From an uncultured Pseudomonadota bacterium (lineage in GTDB: Bacteria; Myxococcota_A; UBA796; JAFGLY01): a stretch of 64,000 nucleotides of DNA. The stretch covers positions 1 to 64,000 of the forward strand of contig CALDOK010000003.1 in NCBI GenBank assembly GCA_937912125.1, given 5' to 3'. The notes beneath the pieces were generated by a model, which was given only the letters and a program-made list of their open reading frames with translations, was not told where the DNA came from and searched no databases. Both the position numbers and the translations under genes were made by a program. Within the stretch, counting starts at the first letter, position 1. The number at the start of each line of letters is the position of its first letter. This document shows positions 6,728 to 15,689 of this stretch, piece after piece.

Positions 6728-9325
6728 ATGAGCTCCATCGGCACCGGGCAGAGTGGCAACGCGACGCCCCCACTCGCGGGGCGTCTGCGCGATCGGCTGC
6801 TCGGGATCCTCTCCAGCCGGGGGCTGTCCGCGTCGCCTGAGCTGGTGCGCCTGATCGTGGACTTCACCCACGCCCTGCTGCGCGCCGATCCACGCCTGGC
6901 TGGGCTGAGCGCCCAGCGCCTGGACAAGCTGGCCCAACGCCTGGGCGCTCGCACCAACCTGGCGCCCGCGGCCGTGGCCCAGATGGTGCGCATCGCCATG
7001 GCGCCCGAGTACCGCATGGCCCACGATCAGCGCGAGCTCGCGGCCTTCCGCGCCCGCTACGGCGACGAGGCCGCGGTCTCACTGGCCGAGCAGGACCAAG
7101 AAGCGGTGGACCTCCCTGGCTTCGCCCGGCGCCACGGCTCGGCGGACGCCCTGCTGCTGCTCGACGCCCTGGTGGAGCTGTACGCCGCAGACGGCGGCAT
7201 CGCACCACAGGATCTCACCCGCCTCGAGACCGCCGCCGATTCCCTGGGCGTCGACGGCGTGCTCTTCGGCAGCCTGCTGCGCAAGCACGATCCTCGCCAC
7301 GCCCAGGGCGAGCACCGCTTCGCCCTCGAGGGCGACGTGGTGACCATCGGGCGACGCTCCGACTGCTCGGTCCAGCTGATGGACCCCCAGGTGGCTCCCG
7401 TGCACGCTCGCCTGGTGCGCAGCACCGACGGCTGGCGGGTGGTCGACACCGGCAGCGGCCGCGCCACCGTGGTGGACGGCGAAGCGGTCGCGTCCGCGCC
7501 CCTGGCCCTGGGCCAGCGGCTGCGCATCGGCCCCTTCACCCTCTTCTTGGCCGAGCAGGGCGACACCCTGGTGGCCGAGTCCGACCGGGCGTTCTCCGCC
7601 CTGACCCTGCGCCACGTGCAGCGCACCATCGTGGCCAAGGGCAAGTCCAAGGATCTGCTGTCCGACGTGGGCTTCACGGCCTACTCCGGCGAGGTCATCG
7701 CGGTGGTCGGCCCCTCGGGCTCGGGCAAGACCACCCTGCTCAACGCCATCACCGGCATCGCGCCTCCCGACTCCGGCGACATCCTGCTGGACGGCGCGTC
7801 CTTCCACCGCCTGCTGGCCTACGACCGCAGCGCCGTGGGCATCGTGCCCCAGGACGATCTGGTCCACGCCGAGCTGACCGTCGAGGAGGCCCTGCGCTAC
7901 GCCGGCAAGCTGCGCTTCCCTGCCGACGTGACCGACGCCGAGCTGGACGGGGCCGTCGACCGGGTCATCCGCACCCTGGACATCGAGGACATCCGCACCA
8001 GCCGCATCGGCGATGTACAGCGCCGCGGCATCTCCGGCGGCCAGCGCAAGCGGGTCAACCTGGGCCAGGAGCTGCTCACTCGCTCCACCCGCGTGCTCTT
8101 CCTGGACGAGCCCACCTCGGGGCTCGACCCCCGCTCGGCGCAGGACATCGTGCGGCTGGCCCGCCGCCTGGCCGACGAGGGGCGCATCGTCTTCCTGGTC
8201 ACCCACGACCTCACCCCCGCGGTGATCCGCCAGATCGACCACCTGCTGGTGCTGCATCGCGGCGGGCACGTCATCTTCTTCGGCCCCCCCGACGAGGGCT
8301 GCGAGTTCTTCCAGGCGCCATCCCCGGACGCCCTGTTCCTGCGCCTGGACGACCACAGCCCCGAGCACTGGGCCCAGGCCTACCGGAAGTCCGCGGCCTG
8401 GCAGAAGTACGTCGCCACTCGCGAGTACTTGATCTCGAGCGGTGACATCACCCGCAGCGCCGACCAGGTCCAGCCGGTGCCGACCACCAAGCCCAGGCGC
8501 TCCCTGCTGGGCGATCTGTGGACCCAGACCAGCCGCTACGCCCGCACCAAGTGGCGCGACTCCCTGGGCGCCGCTGTGCTGATCCTGCAGCCGCCCATCC
8601 TGGCGCTGGTGATGCTGATCGTCTTCCCCCAGCCCACCGCGCCCTGCATCTTCATGCTGGCCCTGTCGTCCCTGTGGTTCGGCATGTCCTCGGCCGTGCG
8701 CGAGCTGATCAGCGATCGCGCCATCTGGCGCCGGGAGCGACGGGTTGGGGCCCGGCTGCTGCCCTACGTCGGCTCCAAGATCTGCATCCTGGGCGCGGTG
8801 GTCACGGTGCAGTGCACGGTGCTCACCACCATGCTCTTCTTCCCTCTTCACCTTGGCGAACACGGCTTCAGCCTGCCCCTGCTGGCCGCGGTCCAGGCTC
8901 TCACCGGCCTGTCCGGCATGGGCCTGGGCTTGTTGATCTCGGCCTCCTTCTCGTCCTCCGAAGCCGCCGTGGGCACCCTGCCCCTGATCATCGTCCCGCA
9001 GATCACCTTCTCCGCCATCATGGTGCCCATCCAGCGCATGGGCATGGTGGCCAAGGCCGCCACCTGGGTCACGCTGCAGCGCTATGCGCTGGACGCCTCC
9101 ATCAAGGCCGGCGAGGCCCTCGAGGTCGCCTACAAGTACGACAAGACCCGCTGGGAAAAGCAGGTCATCACCGGCACCCTGTACGATCTGGGCCTCAAGC
9201 CGATGAACCCCGACGACATGGGCCTGAGCATCGGTACACTCATGGCGGCCCTGGCCGGGTTCGGCCTGCTGTTCATGTTCCTCGCGGCCGTGATCACGAA
9301 GCTCCGGGACAGGCAGGGGGCGTAG
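6728..9325 (+). CDS. FHA-domain ABC transporter, ABCG-like half-size exporter
   Basis: The 865-residue product carries a helical N-terminus with a TerB-like segment (YAADGGIAPQDLTRLE). An FHA phosphothreonine-binding domain follows (~residues 195-270, 'GRRSDCSVQLMDPQVAPVHA'). The ABC ATPase has Walker A GPSGSGKTT near 330, signature SGGQRKR near 436 and Walker B 'VLFLDEPTSGLDP' near 460. The ABC-2 type membrane domain starts near 620. This order (ATPase before membrane part) is that of ABCG-type transporters. The FHA domain suggests control by Ser/Thr kinases. The substrate is unknown; two exported proteins lie immediately upstream. Confidence 0.9.
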   Translation: MSSIGTGQSGNATPPLAGRLRDRLLGILSSRGLSASPELVRLIVDFTHALLRADPRLAGLSAQRLDKLAQRLGARTNLAPAAVAQMVRIAMAPEYRMAHDQRELAAFRARYGDEAAVSLAEQDQEAVDLPGFARRHGSADALLLLDALVELYAADGGIAPQDLTRLETAADSLGVDGVLFGSLLRKHDPRHAQGEHRFALEGDVVTIGRRSDCSVQLMDPQVAPVHARLVRSTDGWRVVDTGSGRATVVDGEAVASAPLALGQRLRIGPFTLFLAEQGDTLVAESDRAFSALTLRHVQRTIVAKGKSKDLLSDVGFTAYSGEVIAVVGPSGSGKTTLLNAITGIAPPDSGDILLDGASFHRLLAYDRSAVGIVPQDDLVHAELTVEEALRYAGKLRFPADVTDAELDGAVDRVIRTLDIEDIRTSRIGDVQRRGISGGQRKRVNLGQELLTRSTRVLFLDEPTSGLDPRSAQDIVRLARRLADEGRIVFLVTHDLTPAVIRQIDHLLVLHRGGHVIFFGPPDEGCEFFQAPSPDALFLRLDDHSPEHWAQAYRKSAAWQKYVATREYLISSGDITRSADQVQPVPTTKPRRSLLGDLWTQTSRYARTKWRDSLGAAVLILQPPILALVMLIVFPQPTAPCIFMLALSSLWFGMSSAVRELISDRAIWRRERRVGARLLPYVGSKICILGAVVTVQCTVLTTMLFFPLHLGEHGFSLPLLAAVQALTGLSGMGLGLLISASFSSSEAAVGTLPLIIVPQITFSAIMVPIQRMGMVAKAATWVTLQRYALDASIKAGEALEVAYKYDKTRWEKQVITGTLYDLGLKPMNPDDMGLSIGTLMAALAGFGLLFMFLAAVITKLRDRQGA

Positions 9326-9348
9326 GGGACCGCCCGGCGCGGCGCCCG

Positions 9349-10776
9349 CTAATGCCGCACCTGCTCCAGGGCGGCCTCGAGGTCGAAGTCGCCATCTCGG
9401 AACTCGTTGTGGCAGCGGACGCAGACGCCCTCCACGAAGCAGGCGGGCTGCTGGGTGCGCAAGGACCACAGCGGGTGCGCCGCGGGTTCGGCGGCGTGGG
9501 CGGTGCTGGGGCCGTGGCACATCTCGCACCCCACGCTCTCGTCGGTCCGGAAGGACTCCACCCCGGTGGCCGGAGTGGCCGAGTCGCGGGGGGTGGCATG
9601 GCAGACCACGCAGCCCACATTCTCCGCGTCCTCGCCCTGCAGCTGGTCCATGGCGTGGGCGTGGGCGGTCTTGCGCCACTGACGAGCCTGGGGTTTGTGG
9701 CACCCGGCGCAGCCCTGGACCCCAGCGCTGGGCCCCGCCGCCATGGCGACCAGGGGACGCTCCACCTCGCCCATGGCGATGCCCGAGCGCCACGCCTGGG
9801 CCTGGGCATCCGAGGTGTAGGCCCCGGCGAAGTGATCGATGAGGGCCAGGCCCTGGGCGGCGTCGAAGGGCACGTGGTCGGCGGCGTGGCAGCCGACACA
9901 GCTGGCCGCGGGGTCGCCCCCGGCGCCGTCGTGGGGACCGCTGGCGCTGTGGCAGGCCTCGCAGCCCACCTCAGCCCAGGGCGAGCGGTGGTCGCCGGGC
10001 CGGAACCCCATCTGGACCGGATCCTGGCCGGCGGTGTAGGCCTGGACCGGGTGGGTCACGTGGCAGGCCAGGCAGGCGGGATCGTCCACTCCGCCCGCAT
10101 CGACCATGTGGAAGTAGGAGACCGCATGCAGGCTCAGGGCGTGGGAGCGGGCCTCCTCGACATGGCAGGCGCCGCAGGCCACGCCGCCCAGCCACGCGCC
10201 CCGGGCGAACACCGGCGCGGCGTCGCCCAGCAGGCGCATCTCGAGCACCGCGTCGGCGCCGTGCACGTAGGGCATGTAGGCGTCGGTGACCGCCACGCTG
10301 GAGTCGTCGGGCGCGTCGGTGGGCTGCACCACCAGCACCGAGGGGGTGGAGCTGAGCCCGGTGGCGGCGGCGAAGGCGCGGTCCTGATCGTAAATCCAGG
10401 GGAAGGGTAGCTGCTGCTCGGTGGCGAAGCTCTCCACATCGCCGCGCTTCGAGTGGCCCGAGAAGACCGCCAGGACGTCGGTGTGCTCGGCCACGCGCCG
10501 GGACAGGTCCGCCAGCTCGGGCACGACGGCCACGCAGTGGGGGCAGGAAGGCGAGATGTAGACCAGCAGCGTGGGACGCTGGACTCGCTCGACGATGGCC
10601 TCCGGCAGCTCGATGGGCTGCGGGGGGTTGGCCAGGAGCAGGGAGGCCCCGTCGACGGCCGCCTGCCGCAGGTGCCAGCCGCGGGCATCGCGGGCGTCAG
10701 GCGACAGCTCCGGCTGGTCGGCCCCGAGCAGCAGTGGGAGAAGGAAGAAGGCGGGCAACAGGGCTGTGGGTCTCAT
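9349..10776 (-). CDS. Thioredoxin-like domain fused to octaheme cytochrome c
   Basis: The product (475 residues) has a signal peptide (MRPTALLPAFFLLPLLLGA). A thioredoxin-fold domain follows with an active-site-like CPHC (SPSCPHCVAVVPEL). A multiheme region then carries eight CxxCH motifs: CGACH, CLACH, CEACH, CVGCH, CAGCH, CVVCH, CEMCH and CVRCH. Heme attachment implies a periplasmic location and a cytochrome c maturation system elsewhere. The heme part resembles cytochrome c-554/NrfA-like scaffolds in motif spacing only. It probably transfers electrons in the periplasm and may couple thiol/disulfide and heme chemistry. It is convergent with the ABC transporter gene. Confidence 0.88.
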   Translation of the reverse strand: MRPTALLPAFFLLPLLLGADQPELSPDARDARGWHLRQAAVDGASLLLANPPQPIELPEAIVERVQRPTLLVYISPSCPHCVAVVPELADLSRRVAEHTDVLAVFSGHSKRGDVESFATEQQLPFPWIYDQDRAFAAATGLSSTPSVLVVQPTDAPDDSSVAVTDAYMPYVHGADAVLEMRLLGDAAPVFARGAWLGGVACGACHVEEARSHALSLHAVSYFHMVDAGGVDDPACLACHVTHPVQAYTAGQDPVQMGFRPGDHRSPWAEVGCEACHSASGPHDGAGGDPAASCVGCHAADHVPFDAAQGLALIDHFAGAYTSDAQAQAWRSGIAMGEVERPLVAMAAGPSAGVQGCAGCHKPQARQWRKTAHAHAMDQLQGEDAENVGCVVCHATPRDSATPATGVESFRTDESVGCEMCHGPSTAHAAEPAAHPLWSLRTQQPACFVEGVCVRCHNEFRDGDFDLEAALEQVRH

Positions 10777-10842
10777 GCCTTGAGCCTATCCGAGGTGTTA
10801 CCCCCCGGCAGCCACCCCATGCAGCTCCGATCGGGAGAACCC

Positions 10843-11316
10843 ATGACCGATGACCTCTCGGCCTGGCACGCCCGGGCACGCTCGTGCCGCGATGGCCTGC
10901 TGCCCCTCCACTTCCTCGTAGGTCGCTTCGAGGGCCACGGCGCCGACAGTGGCCAGCCCGTGCGGGCCGAGGCCACCGGCACGCTCGTGCTGGACGGCTC
11001 ATGGCTCGAGCTGCGCGAGCGCCTGCTGGGCACCGAAGGGGAACTTCTGTACGAGGACTTCGTCCTGTACCGCTACGACCCGGCCGAGGAGGGTCTGCGG
11101 GTGCTGCACTTCATGGAGCGTGCCTGGCACAGCCAGTACCCGGTCCACCTGGCTCCAGACGGCGCGATCCACTGGACCACCGGTGTCGGCGGGCCCCGGG
11201 TCCACATCCAGGCATCCCCCACAGGCTGGGGCTCCCAGGTGACGCTGCCCGATGAGGACACCCCCACCGTGGTGCTGGAATACCAGCGGGTAGGCGCCGA
11301 TGAGCCCGGTGTCTAG
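10843..11316 (+). CDS. Small beta-barrel-like hypothetical protein
   Basis: The ATG at 10843 (MTDDLSAWHARARSCRD) follows GGGAGA at good spacing; the longer track frame upstream is antisense to the cytochrome. The 157-residue product alternates short beta strands ('VRAEATGTLVLDGSWLELRE', 'LYEDFVLYRYD'). This is the pattern of lipocalin/FABP-like or DUF1579-type barrels that bind small ligands. There is no signal peptide. It is divergent from the octaheme fusion and precedes the RNA methyltransferase by 44 bases. The family is tentative. Confidence 0.65.
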   Translation: MTDDLSAWHARARSCRDGLLPLHFLVGRFEGHGADSGQPVRAEATGTLVLDGSWLELRERLLGTEGELLYEDFVLYRYDPAEEGLRVLHFMERAWHSQYPVHLAPDGAIHWTTGVGGPRVHIQASPTGWGSQVTLPDEDTPTVVLEYQRVGADEPGV

Positions 11317-11360
11317 ACTGTGCGCAGCCGTTCCCCCTGACCACGCCCCTGCGTGAGCCC

Positions 11361-12686
11361 ATGACCGACCAGGCCGCCATCGCGGTAGGGCTGGCCACCG
11401 CCGCCCTACCGACTCCTCCAGCCACGCCCCCTCCTCGCCTCGAGCGGGTGGCGCTACCCGGCCTGGTGCGCGGCGTCACCATCGAGCTGTGGCAGCAGAT
11501 CAACGCCGAGCCCCACGCGGCAGGCAGGATCCTCAGCCAGCGCCTGCGCCGGGATCGCAGCCTGGGCTCCAAGGGTCGGCGCACCGCCTCCGCCGTGATC
11601 TATGGCCTGATCCGCCACGGCGAAGTGCTGCGCCTGCTCGTGCGCTGCGCCGGCGGCGACCCGGCCGATCCGCTGCACCTGTACCTCACCTGGCTCGTGG
11701 TGGGCGACGGCCTCGACCCCGCGCTGGCGGCCGAGCAACTCCCGGGCGTGGACTTCGCCCTGCTCACCGACGCCCGGGCCATCGTGTCCGAGCAAGCTGT
11801 CGGCCTCGAGCCAGCTCAGGCCCTGGCCCTGGGTGGTTCCCTGCCCCTGTGGTTGGCCCAGACATGGTGGCAGGAGCTCGGCGCAGAGGCGGGCGAACTC
11901 ATCGCCGCGTTCGCACAGCGGCCGCCCATGGCCACCCGCGCCAACAGCTCCCGCATCGACCGCGCCAGCCTGGCCGCGCGCCTGGCCCAAGAAGGCGTGG
12001 TCAGCACCCCGGGCCGCCTGGCCCCCCACTCCCTGGTCTTCGAAGACCGACGCAACATCCACATCCTGCCCAGCTTCCGAGAGGGGTTGTTCGAGGTCCA
12101 GGACGAGGGGTCCCAGCTCCTGGCCGAGCTGGCCCGACCCAGCCCTGGAGCCCACATCGTGGACTTCTGCGCTGGAGCCGGTGGCAAGGCCCTGGCCCTG
12201 GCCGACGCCGGCGCCCGCGTCCTGGCCCTGGACGTGCGCGAGGGCGCCCTGCGCATCGCCGAGCGCCGCATGGCCAGGGCCGGCCAGTCCATCCGGTACC
12301 AGCTCATGGAGGAGCACGGCCCGCCCCCCGTGGAGGCAGGCTGGGCCGACACGGTGCTGGTGGATGCGCCCTGCTCCTCGAGCGGCGTGCTGCGTCGCCA
12401 TCCCGAGATGCGCTGGCGCCTCACCCCCGCCTGGGTCCAGGATCGCGCCGATCTCCAGCGCAGCATCCTGGCCCGCGCAGCCCCCCTGGTGCGCCCGGGG
12501 GCGCGCCTGGTCTACGGCACCTGCTCCCTGCTGCGCCAGGAAAACCAGGCCGTGCTCGCGGACTTCCTCGCGCAGCATCCCAGCTTCGAGGTGCAGGAAC
12601 GGCTGGGCGACGACGGCGTGCTCTGGCCCCAGCGCACCGGCACCGACGGCTTCTTCGGCGTGGCCATGGTCAGGCGAGGCGCATAG
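11361..12686 (+). CDS. RsmB/NOP-family RNA (cytosine-5) methyltransferase
   Basis: The product (441 residues) has an N-terminal helical NusB-like region and a class I SAM methyltransferase domain. Motif I is 'VDFCAGAGGKALALADAGA'. Motif IV is 'VDAPCSSSGVLRRHPEMRW', with the catalytic PC Cys. Motif VI is 'YGTCSLLRQEN', whose TC Cys is the second catalytic Cys of m5C methyltransferases. The family methylates rRNA or tRNA cytosines in the cytoplasm. RsmB (16S C967) is the nearest name, but the N-terminal domain is too diverged for me to fix the site. Confidence 0.9.
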   Translation: MTDQAAIAVGLATAALPTPPATPPPRLERVALPGLVRGVTIELWQQINAEPHAAGRILSQRLRRDRSLGSKGRRTASAVIYGLIRHGEVLRLLVRCAGGDPADPLHLYLTWLVVGDGLDPALAAEQLPGVDFALLTDARAIVSEQAVGLEPAQALALGGSLPLWLAQTWWQELGAEAGELIAAFAQRPPMATRANSSRIDRASLAARLAQEGVVSTPGRLAPHSLVFEDRRNIHILPSFREGLFEVQDEGSQLLAELARPSPGAHIVDFCAGAGGKALALADAGARVLALDVREGALRIAERRMARAGQSIRYQLMEEHGPPPVEAGWADTVLVDAPCSSSGVLRRHPEMRWRLTPAWVQDRADLQRSILARAAPLVRPGARLVYGTCSLLRQENQAVLADFLAQHPSFEVQERLGDDGVLWPQRTGTDGFFGVAMVRRGA

Positions 12687-12726
12687 CCCCAGCGCGCCCC
12701 GTCCGTCTGTAGCGCAGAGCACCAGC

Positions 12727-12783
12727 TTGCCGATGAGCAGCCTCTGCACTATGTTGTAGACGAACTGTTAGTCAAGCCTAACA
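12727..12783 (+). promoter_or_regulatory. feoB promoter with DtxR-type operator
   Basis: A TTGCCG box (12727-12732) and a TATGTT box (12750-12755), 17 bases apart, form a sigma-70-like promoter. Just downstream lies the near-perfect inverted repeat TGTTAGTCAAGCCTAACA (12766-12783). It matches the AGGxxAxxCT style of DtxR/IdeR/MntR operators. It sits over the predicted transcript start and ends two bases before the feoB ATG. The regulator encoded two genes downstream is the obvious candidate to bind it. The spot is also locally AT-richer than its surroundings. Confidence 0.7.
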
Positions 12784-12784
12784 A

Positions 12785-14935
12785 ATGCCAACAGCGTCGA
12801 GCCCTCCTCCCCAAGCCAGCTCCTGCCCCCACGGCACGAAGCGGGGCGAGGACTCGGGTGGGAGGCGAGACGGTCGAGGGCCCCACGGCTCGGGCCTGCG
12901 CCACCGCCGAGCCGGCAACCCCGAAGGTGAGGGCCCCGATCTGGCCGCCCGCGAGGTGATGCTGCTGGGCAACCTCCAGGCCGGCAAGACCACCCTGTTC
13001 CATCGCCTCTGTGGGGAGCGCGCCTGGCACGGCACGGTGTCCGAGAGCTCGAAGGACTTCCGACGCGGCCGCCTGGTCCCGGTCCTCTCCAGCGGGCATC
13101 GCCTGTGGCACCGCCTGCTGCGCATCCCCGACGACCACCAGCAGGCACCCATGGTGCTGGTGGACACGCCAGGGGTGGCCAGCCTGCTGCACCCCCAGGG
13201 AGAGGCGGAGCTCTCGGTGCACCGGGCTCTGCTCGCGGCCCCGCCGGAGCTACTGCTGGTGGTGGCCGACGCCCGCAACCTGCGGCGCTCCCTGGCCCTG
13301 GTGCTGCAGGCTGCCCTGTACGATCGCCCCATGGTCCTGGCCCTGACCATGCAGGACCTGACGGGACGGGCCGCGCCCCTTGTGGACACCGCGGCCCTCG
13401 AGACCCTGCTGGGGATTCCGGTGGTGGCCACCGCCGCCCGGAGCGATGCCGGCATCCAGCCTCTGGTGTCGGCGCTGCAGCAAGCCAGGCGTGTGAGCCG
13501 CACTGTACGCCTGCCCCGACGCATCCGCACCGTGGTGACCGAGCTCGAGCGCAGCCTGGCAGGCCTGAGCGTCCCCCCCCGCGCCGCCGCGCAGCTGCTG
13601 CTGGCAGGCGACGAGTGGATCCGAGACGAGATGCGCCAGGCCATGGGGCCGGAGCACGCCCAGGGCGTGCTCCAGGCGGTCGCCGATCTCCAGCAGGACG
13701 TCCACCTGCCCCTGGCCTCTCTGCTCACCGACATCATCTACCGCGAGGCAGAGCGCATCGCTCAAGCGGTGAGCAACCAGCCCGCCGACACGCCCGCCCT
13801 GGCTCGGCGCCTGGGAGACCTGGCCCAGCACCCGGTGTGGGGGGTCCCCATCGCCCTGCTGGTGGTCGCCGCCATGTACCTCTGGGTAGGCGAGATCGGC
13901 GCCACGCGGGTGGTCGACGCCCTGAACGGTCGCTTCTTCCAGGGCATCCTGGTGCCCTGGTGCGAGCGCGCCCTGGCGCCGCTGCCCTGGCCCATCGTGG
14001 GCGAGGTGCTGCTGGACCCGGACTTCGGGCTGCTCACCACCGGCCTGTTCTTGGCCTTCGGCATCGTGCTGCCGGTCCTGTTCTTCTTCTACCTGGCCTT
14101 CGCGGTGCTCAACCAGAGCGGCTACCTGGCCCGGCTCACCATCCTGCTGGACCGGCTGCTGCGCCGGATCGGGCTCAACGGGAAGGGCGTCCTGCCCCTG
14201 GCCATGGGTTTCTCCTGCGTGACCATGGCGCTGATCACCACGCGCATGCTCGAGACCCGGCGGGAGCGCCTGATCGCGTCGTTCCTGCTCATGCTGGGCA
14301 TCCCCTGCGCACCCCTGTTCGCGGTGATGATGGTGATCCTGGGGGAGATGCCGATCTCGGCGTCCATCTTCGTCTTCGGCACCCTGGGCCTGCAGTGGGT
14401 GGTCGCGGGCATCCTGGCCGACCGCATGATGGAAGGGCGCATCTCCGACTTCATCATGGAGATGCCTCCCCTGCGCATCCCCGACCCTTGGCGGGTGATC
14501 GTACACACCGTGCGGGAGACCTGGAGCTTCATGCGCGAGGCCGTGCCTTGGTTCCTGGCCGCCTCCATGGTGCTCTTCATCGCGGATCGGCTGGGAGGGC
14601 TGGTGCTGCTGGAGCAGCTCGCCCACCCCATGATTCACGGCCTGCTCGGGCTGCCGGACGAGGCGGTCCAGGTCTTCATCAAGACCATGATCCGCCGAGA
14701 GAACGGCGCCACCGAGCTGAGCCTGGTGCGCGCGGGCTTCACACCGCTGCAAGTCGTGATCACCATGCTCATCATGGTCGGCCTGACCCCCTGCGTGAAC
14801 GCGGTGCTGGTGCTCGCAAAGGAACAGGGCGCCCTCCGCGCCGCCGTCATCATCGGCCTGGTCACCACCTGGACCGTCACCCTCGGCGCGATCCTGGTCC
14901 ACACCTGCCTGTGGCTGGGCATCACCTTCACCTAG
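12785..14935 (+). CDS. feoB: Ferrous iron transporter FeoB, divergent G domain
   Basis: The 716-residue product has an N-terminal GTPase: G1 'GNLQAGKTTLFHRL' near residue 60, G3 DTPG and a G5-like 'VVATAARSD'. A polytopic membrane domain with FeoB gate/core regions follows ('GFSCVTMALITTRMLETRRERL', 'GLTPCVNAVL'). It imports Fe2+ across the inner membrane. The G4 position reads TMQD instead of NxxD, so guanine recognition may be altered. The ATG at 12785 adds a ~55-residue polar tail; an in-frame ATG at 12959 would give a more usual FeoB N-terminus. It is the first gene of the iron operon, eight bases before the DtxR-FeoA gene. Confidence 0.88.
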   Translation: MPTASSPPPQASSCPHGTKRGEDSGGRRDGRGPHGSGLRHRRAGNPEGEGPDLAAREVMLLGNLQAGKTTLFHRLCGERAWHGTVSESSKDFRRGRLVPVLSSGHRLWHRLLRIPDDHQQAPMVLVDTPGVASLLHPQGEAELSVHRALLAAPPELLLVVADARNLRRSLALVLQAALYDRPMVLALTMQDLTGRAAPLVDTAALETLLGIPVVATAARSDAGIQPLVSALQQARRVSRTVRLPRRIRTVVTELERSLAGLSVPPRAAAQLLLAGDEWIRDEMRQAMGPEHAQGVLQAVADLQQDVHLPLASLLTDIIYREAERIAQAVSNQPADTPALARRLGDLAQHPVWGVPIALLVVAAMYLWVGEIGATRVVDALNGRFFQGILVPWCERALAPLPWPIVGEVLLDPDFGLLTTGLFLAFGIVLPVLFFFYLAFAVLNQSGYLARLTILLDRLLRRIGLNGKGVLPLAMGFSCVTMALITTRMLETRRERLIASFLLMLGIPCAPLFAVMMVILGEMPISASIFVFGTLGLQWVVAGILADRMMEGRISDFIMEMPPLRIPDPWRVIVHTVRETWSFMREAVPWFLAASMVLFIADRLGGLVLLEQLAHPMIHGLLGLPDEAVQVFIKTMIRRENGATELSLVRAGFTPLQVVITMLIMVGLTPCVNAVLVLAKEQGALRAAVIIGLVTTWTVTLGAILVHTCLWLGITFT

Positions 14936-14943
14936 GAGCGAGC

Positions 14944-15600
14944 ATGGACTCCGCCCACCGAGACCACCTGCTCAACGCCCTCTGGATCGCCGAGGAGCGT
15001 GGCGACGCCACCATCGAGGCCCTGCGCGCCTGCGCGCGCAAGCCCGTGGCGGACACCGACGTGCTGTACCTCGCCGACGAAGGGCTGGTGGAGGCCGAGG
15101 GCGCGAGCCTGCAGCTCACCGCCGCGGGCCTGGCCATGGCCCAGGCCCTGATCCGCCGCTACCGCCTGAGCGAGTCCCTGCTGCACATCGTCTACGGCAT
15201 GGACGCCGAGCGGGCCTCGGCCCTGGGCTGTGAGCTAGAGCACGATCTGCGCCCGGAGATGACCGACGCCCTGTGCACCTTCCTGGGCCACCCCAGCCGC
15301 TGCCCCCACGACCACCCCATCCCGTCGGGCCCGTGCTGCTCTCTGCACCTGACCACCGTGGCCAGCCCCGTCATCCCTCTCACCGAGCTCGATCCCGGCG
15401 AGCGGGGCCGCGTGGTCTACCTGCACCCCCGCAACCACGAGCGCCTGCACCGGCTGAGCTCCCTGGGCATCAACCCCAACGTGGTGCTCACGGTCCACCA
15501 GCGCCTGCCCGCGTGGGTGGTGCGCTTCGAAGGCACCGAGCTGGCCTTCGACCGCGACGTGGCCGCCGACATCTACGTGGCCAGGGTCAACGGAGGCTGA
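14944..15600 (+). CDS. DtxR-family metalloregulator with C-terminal FeoA domain
   Basis: The ATG at 14944 follows AGGAGCG eight bases after feoB stops. The 218-residue product is the real end of a longer shadow ORF. It has an N-terminal winged-helix region and the DtxR metal-binding/dimer segment 'ELEHDLRPEMTDALCTFLGHP' followed by CPHDHPIP. The C-terminal FeoA/SH3-like domain contains 'LDPGERGRVVYLHPR'. It should repress the operon when metal is plentiful, through the operator before feoB. The FeoA part may also contact FeoB. The helix-turn-helix is less typical than the metal segment. Confidence 0.85.
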   Translation: MDSAHRDHLLNALWIAEERGDATIEALRACARKPVADTDVLYLADEGLVEAEGASLQLTAAGLAMAQALIRRYRLSESLLHIVYGMDAERASALGCELEHDLRPEMTDALCTFLGHPSRCPHDHPIPSGPCCSLHLTTVASPVIPLTELDPGERGRVVYLHPRNHERLHRLSSLGINPNVVLTVHQRLPAWVVRFEGTELAFDRDVAADIYVARVNGG

Positions 15601-15689
15601 GAGGCCCCATGGCGCCAGGTCCACGCCCTCGCCAAGGGACCGCGGGTTACCGGAACCAGGAAGCCTCTCCACCAGGAGCGACCCGCCGC

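Noticed and set aside
8518-10410. 630-residue plus-strand ORF over the transporter end and cytochrome
   Set aside because: It crosses two real genes in the wrong frame or strand; the composition is typical shadow sequence.
12785-15600. Reading 13105-15600 as one 831-residue protein
   Set aside because: Only the part from the ATG at 14944 is a real protein (DtxR-FeoA). The upstream part is an out-of-frame shadow of feoB.
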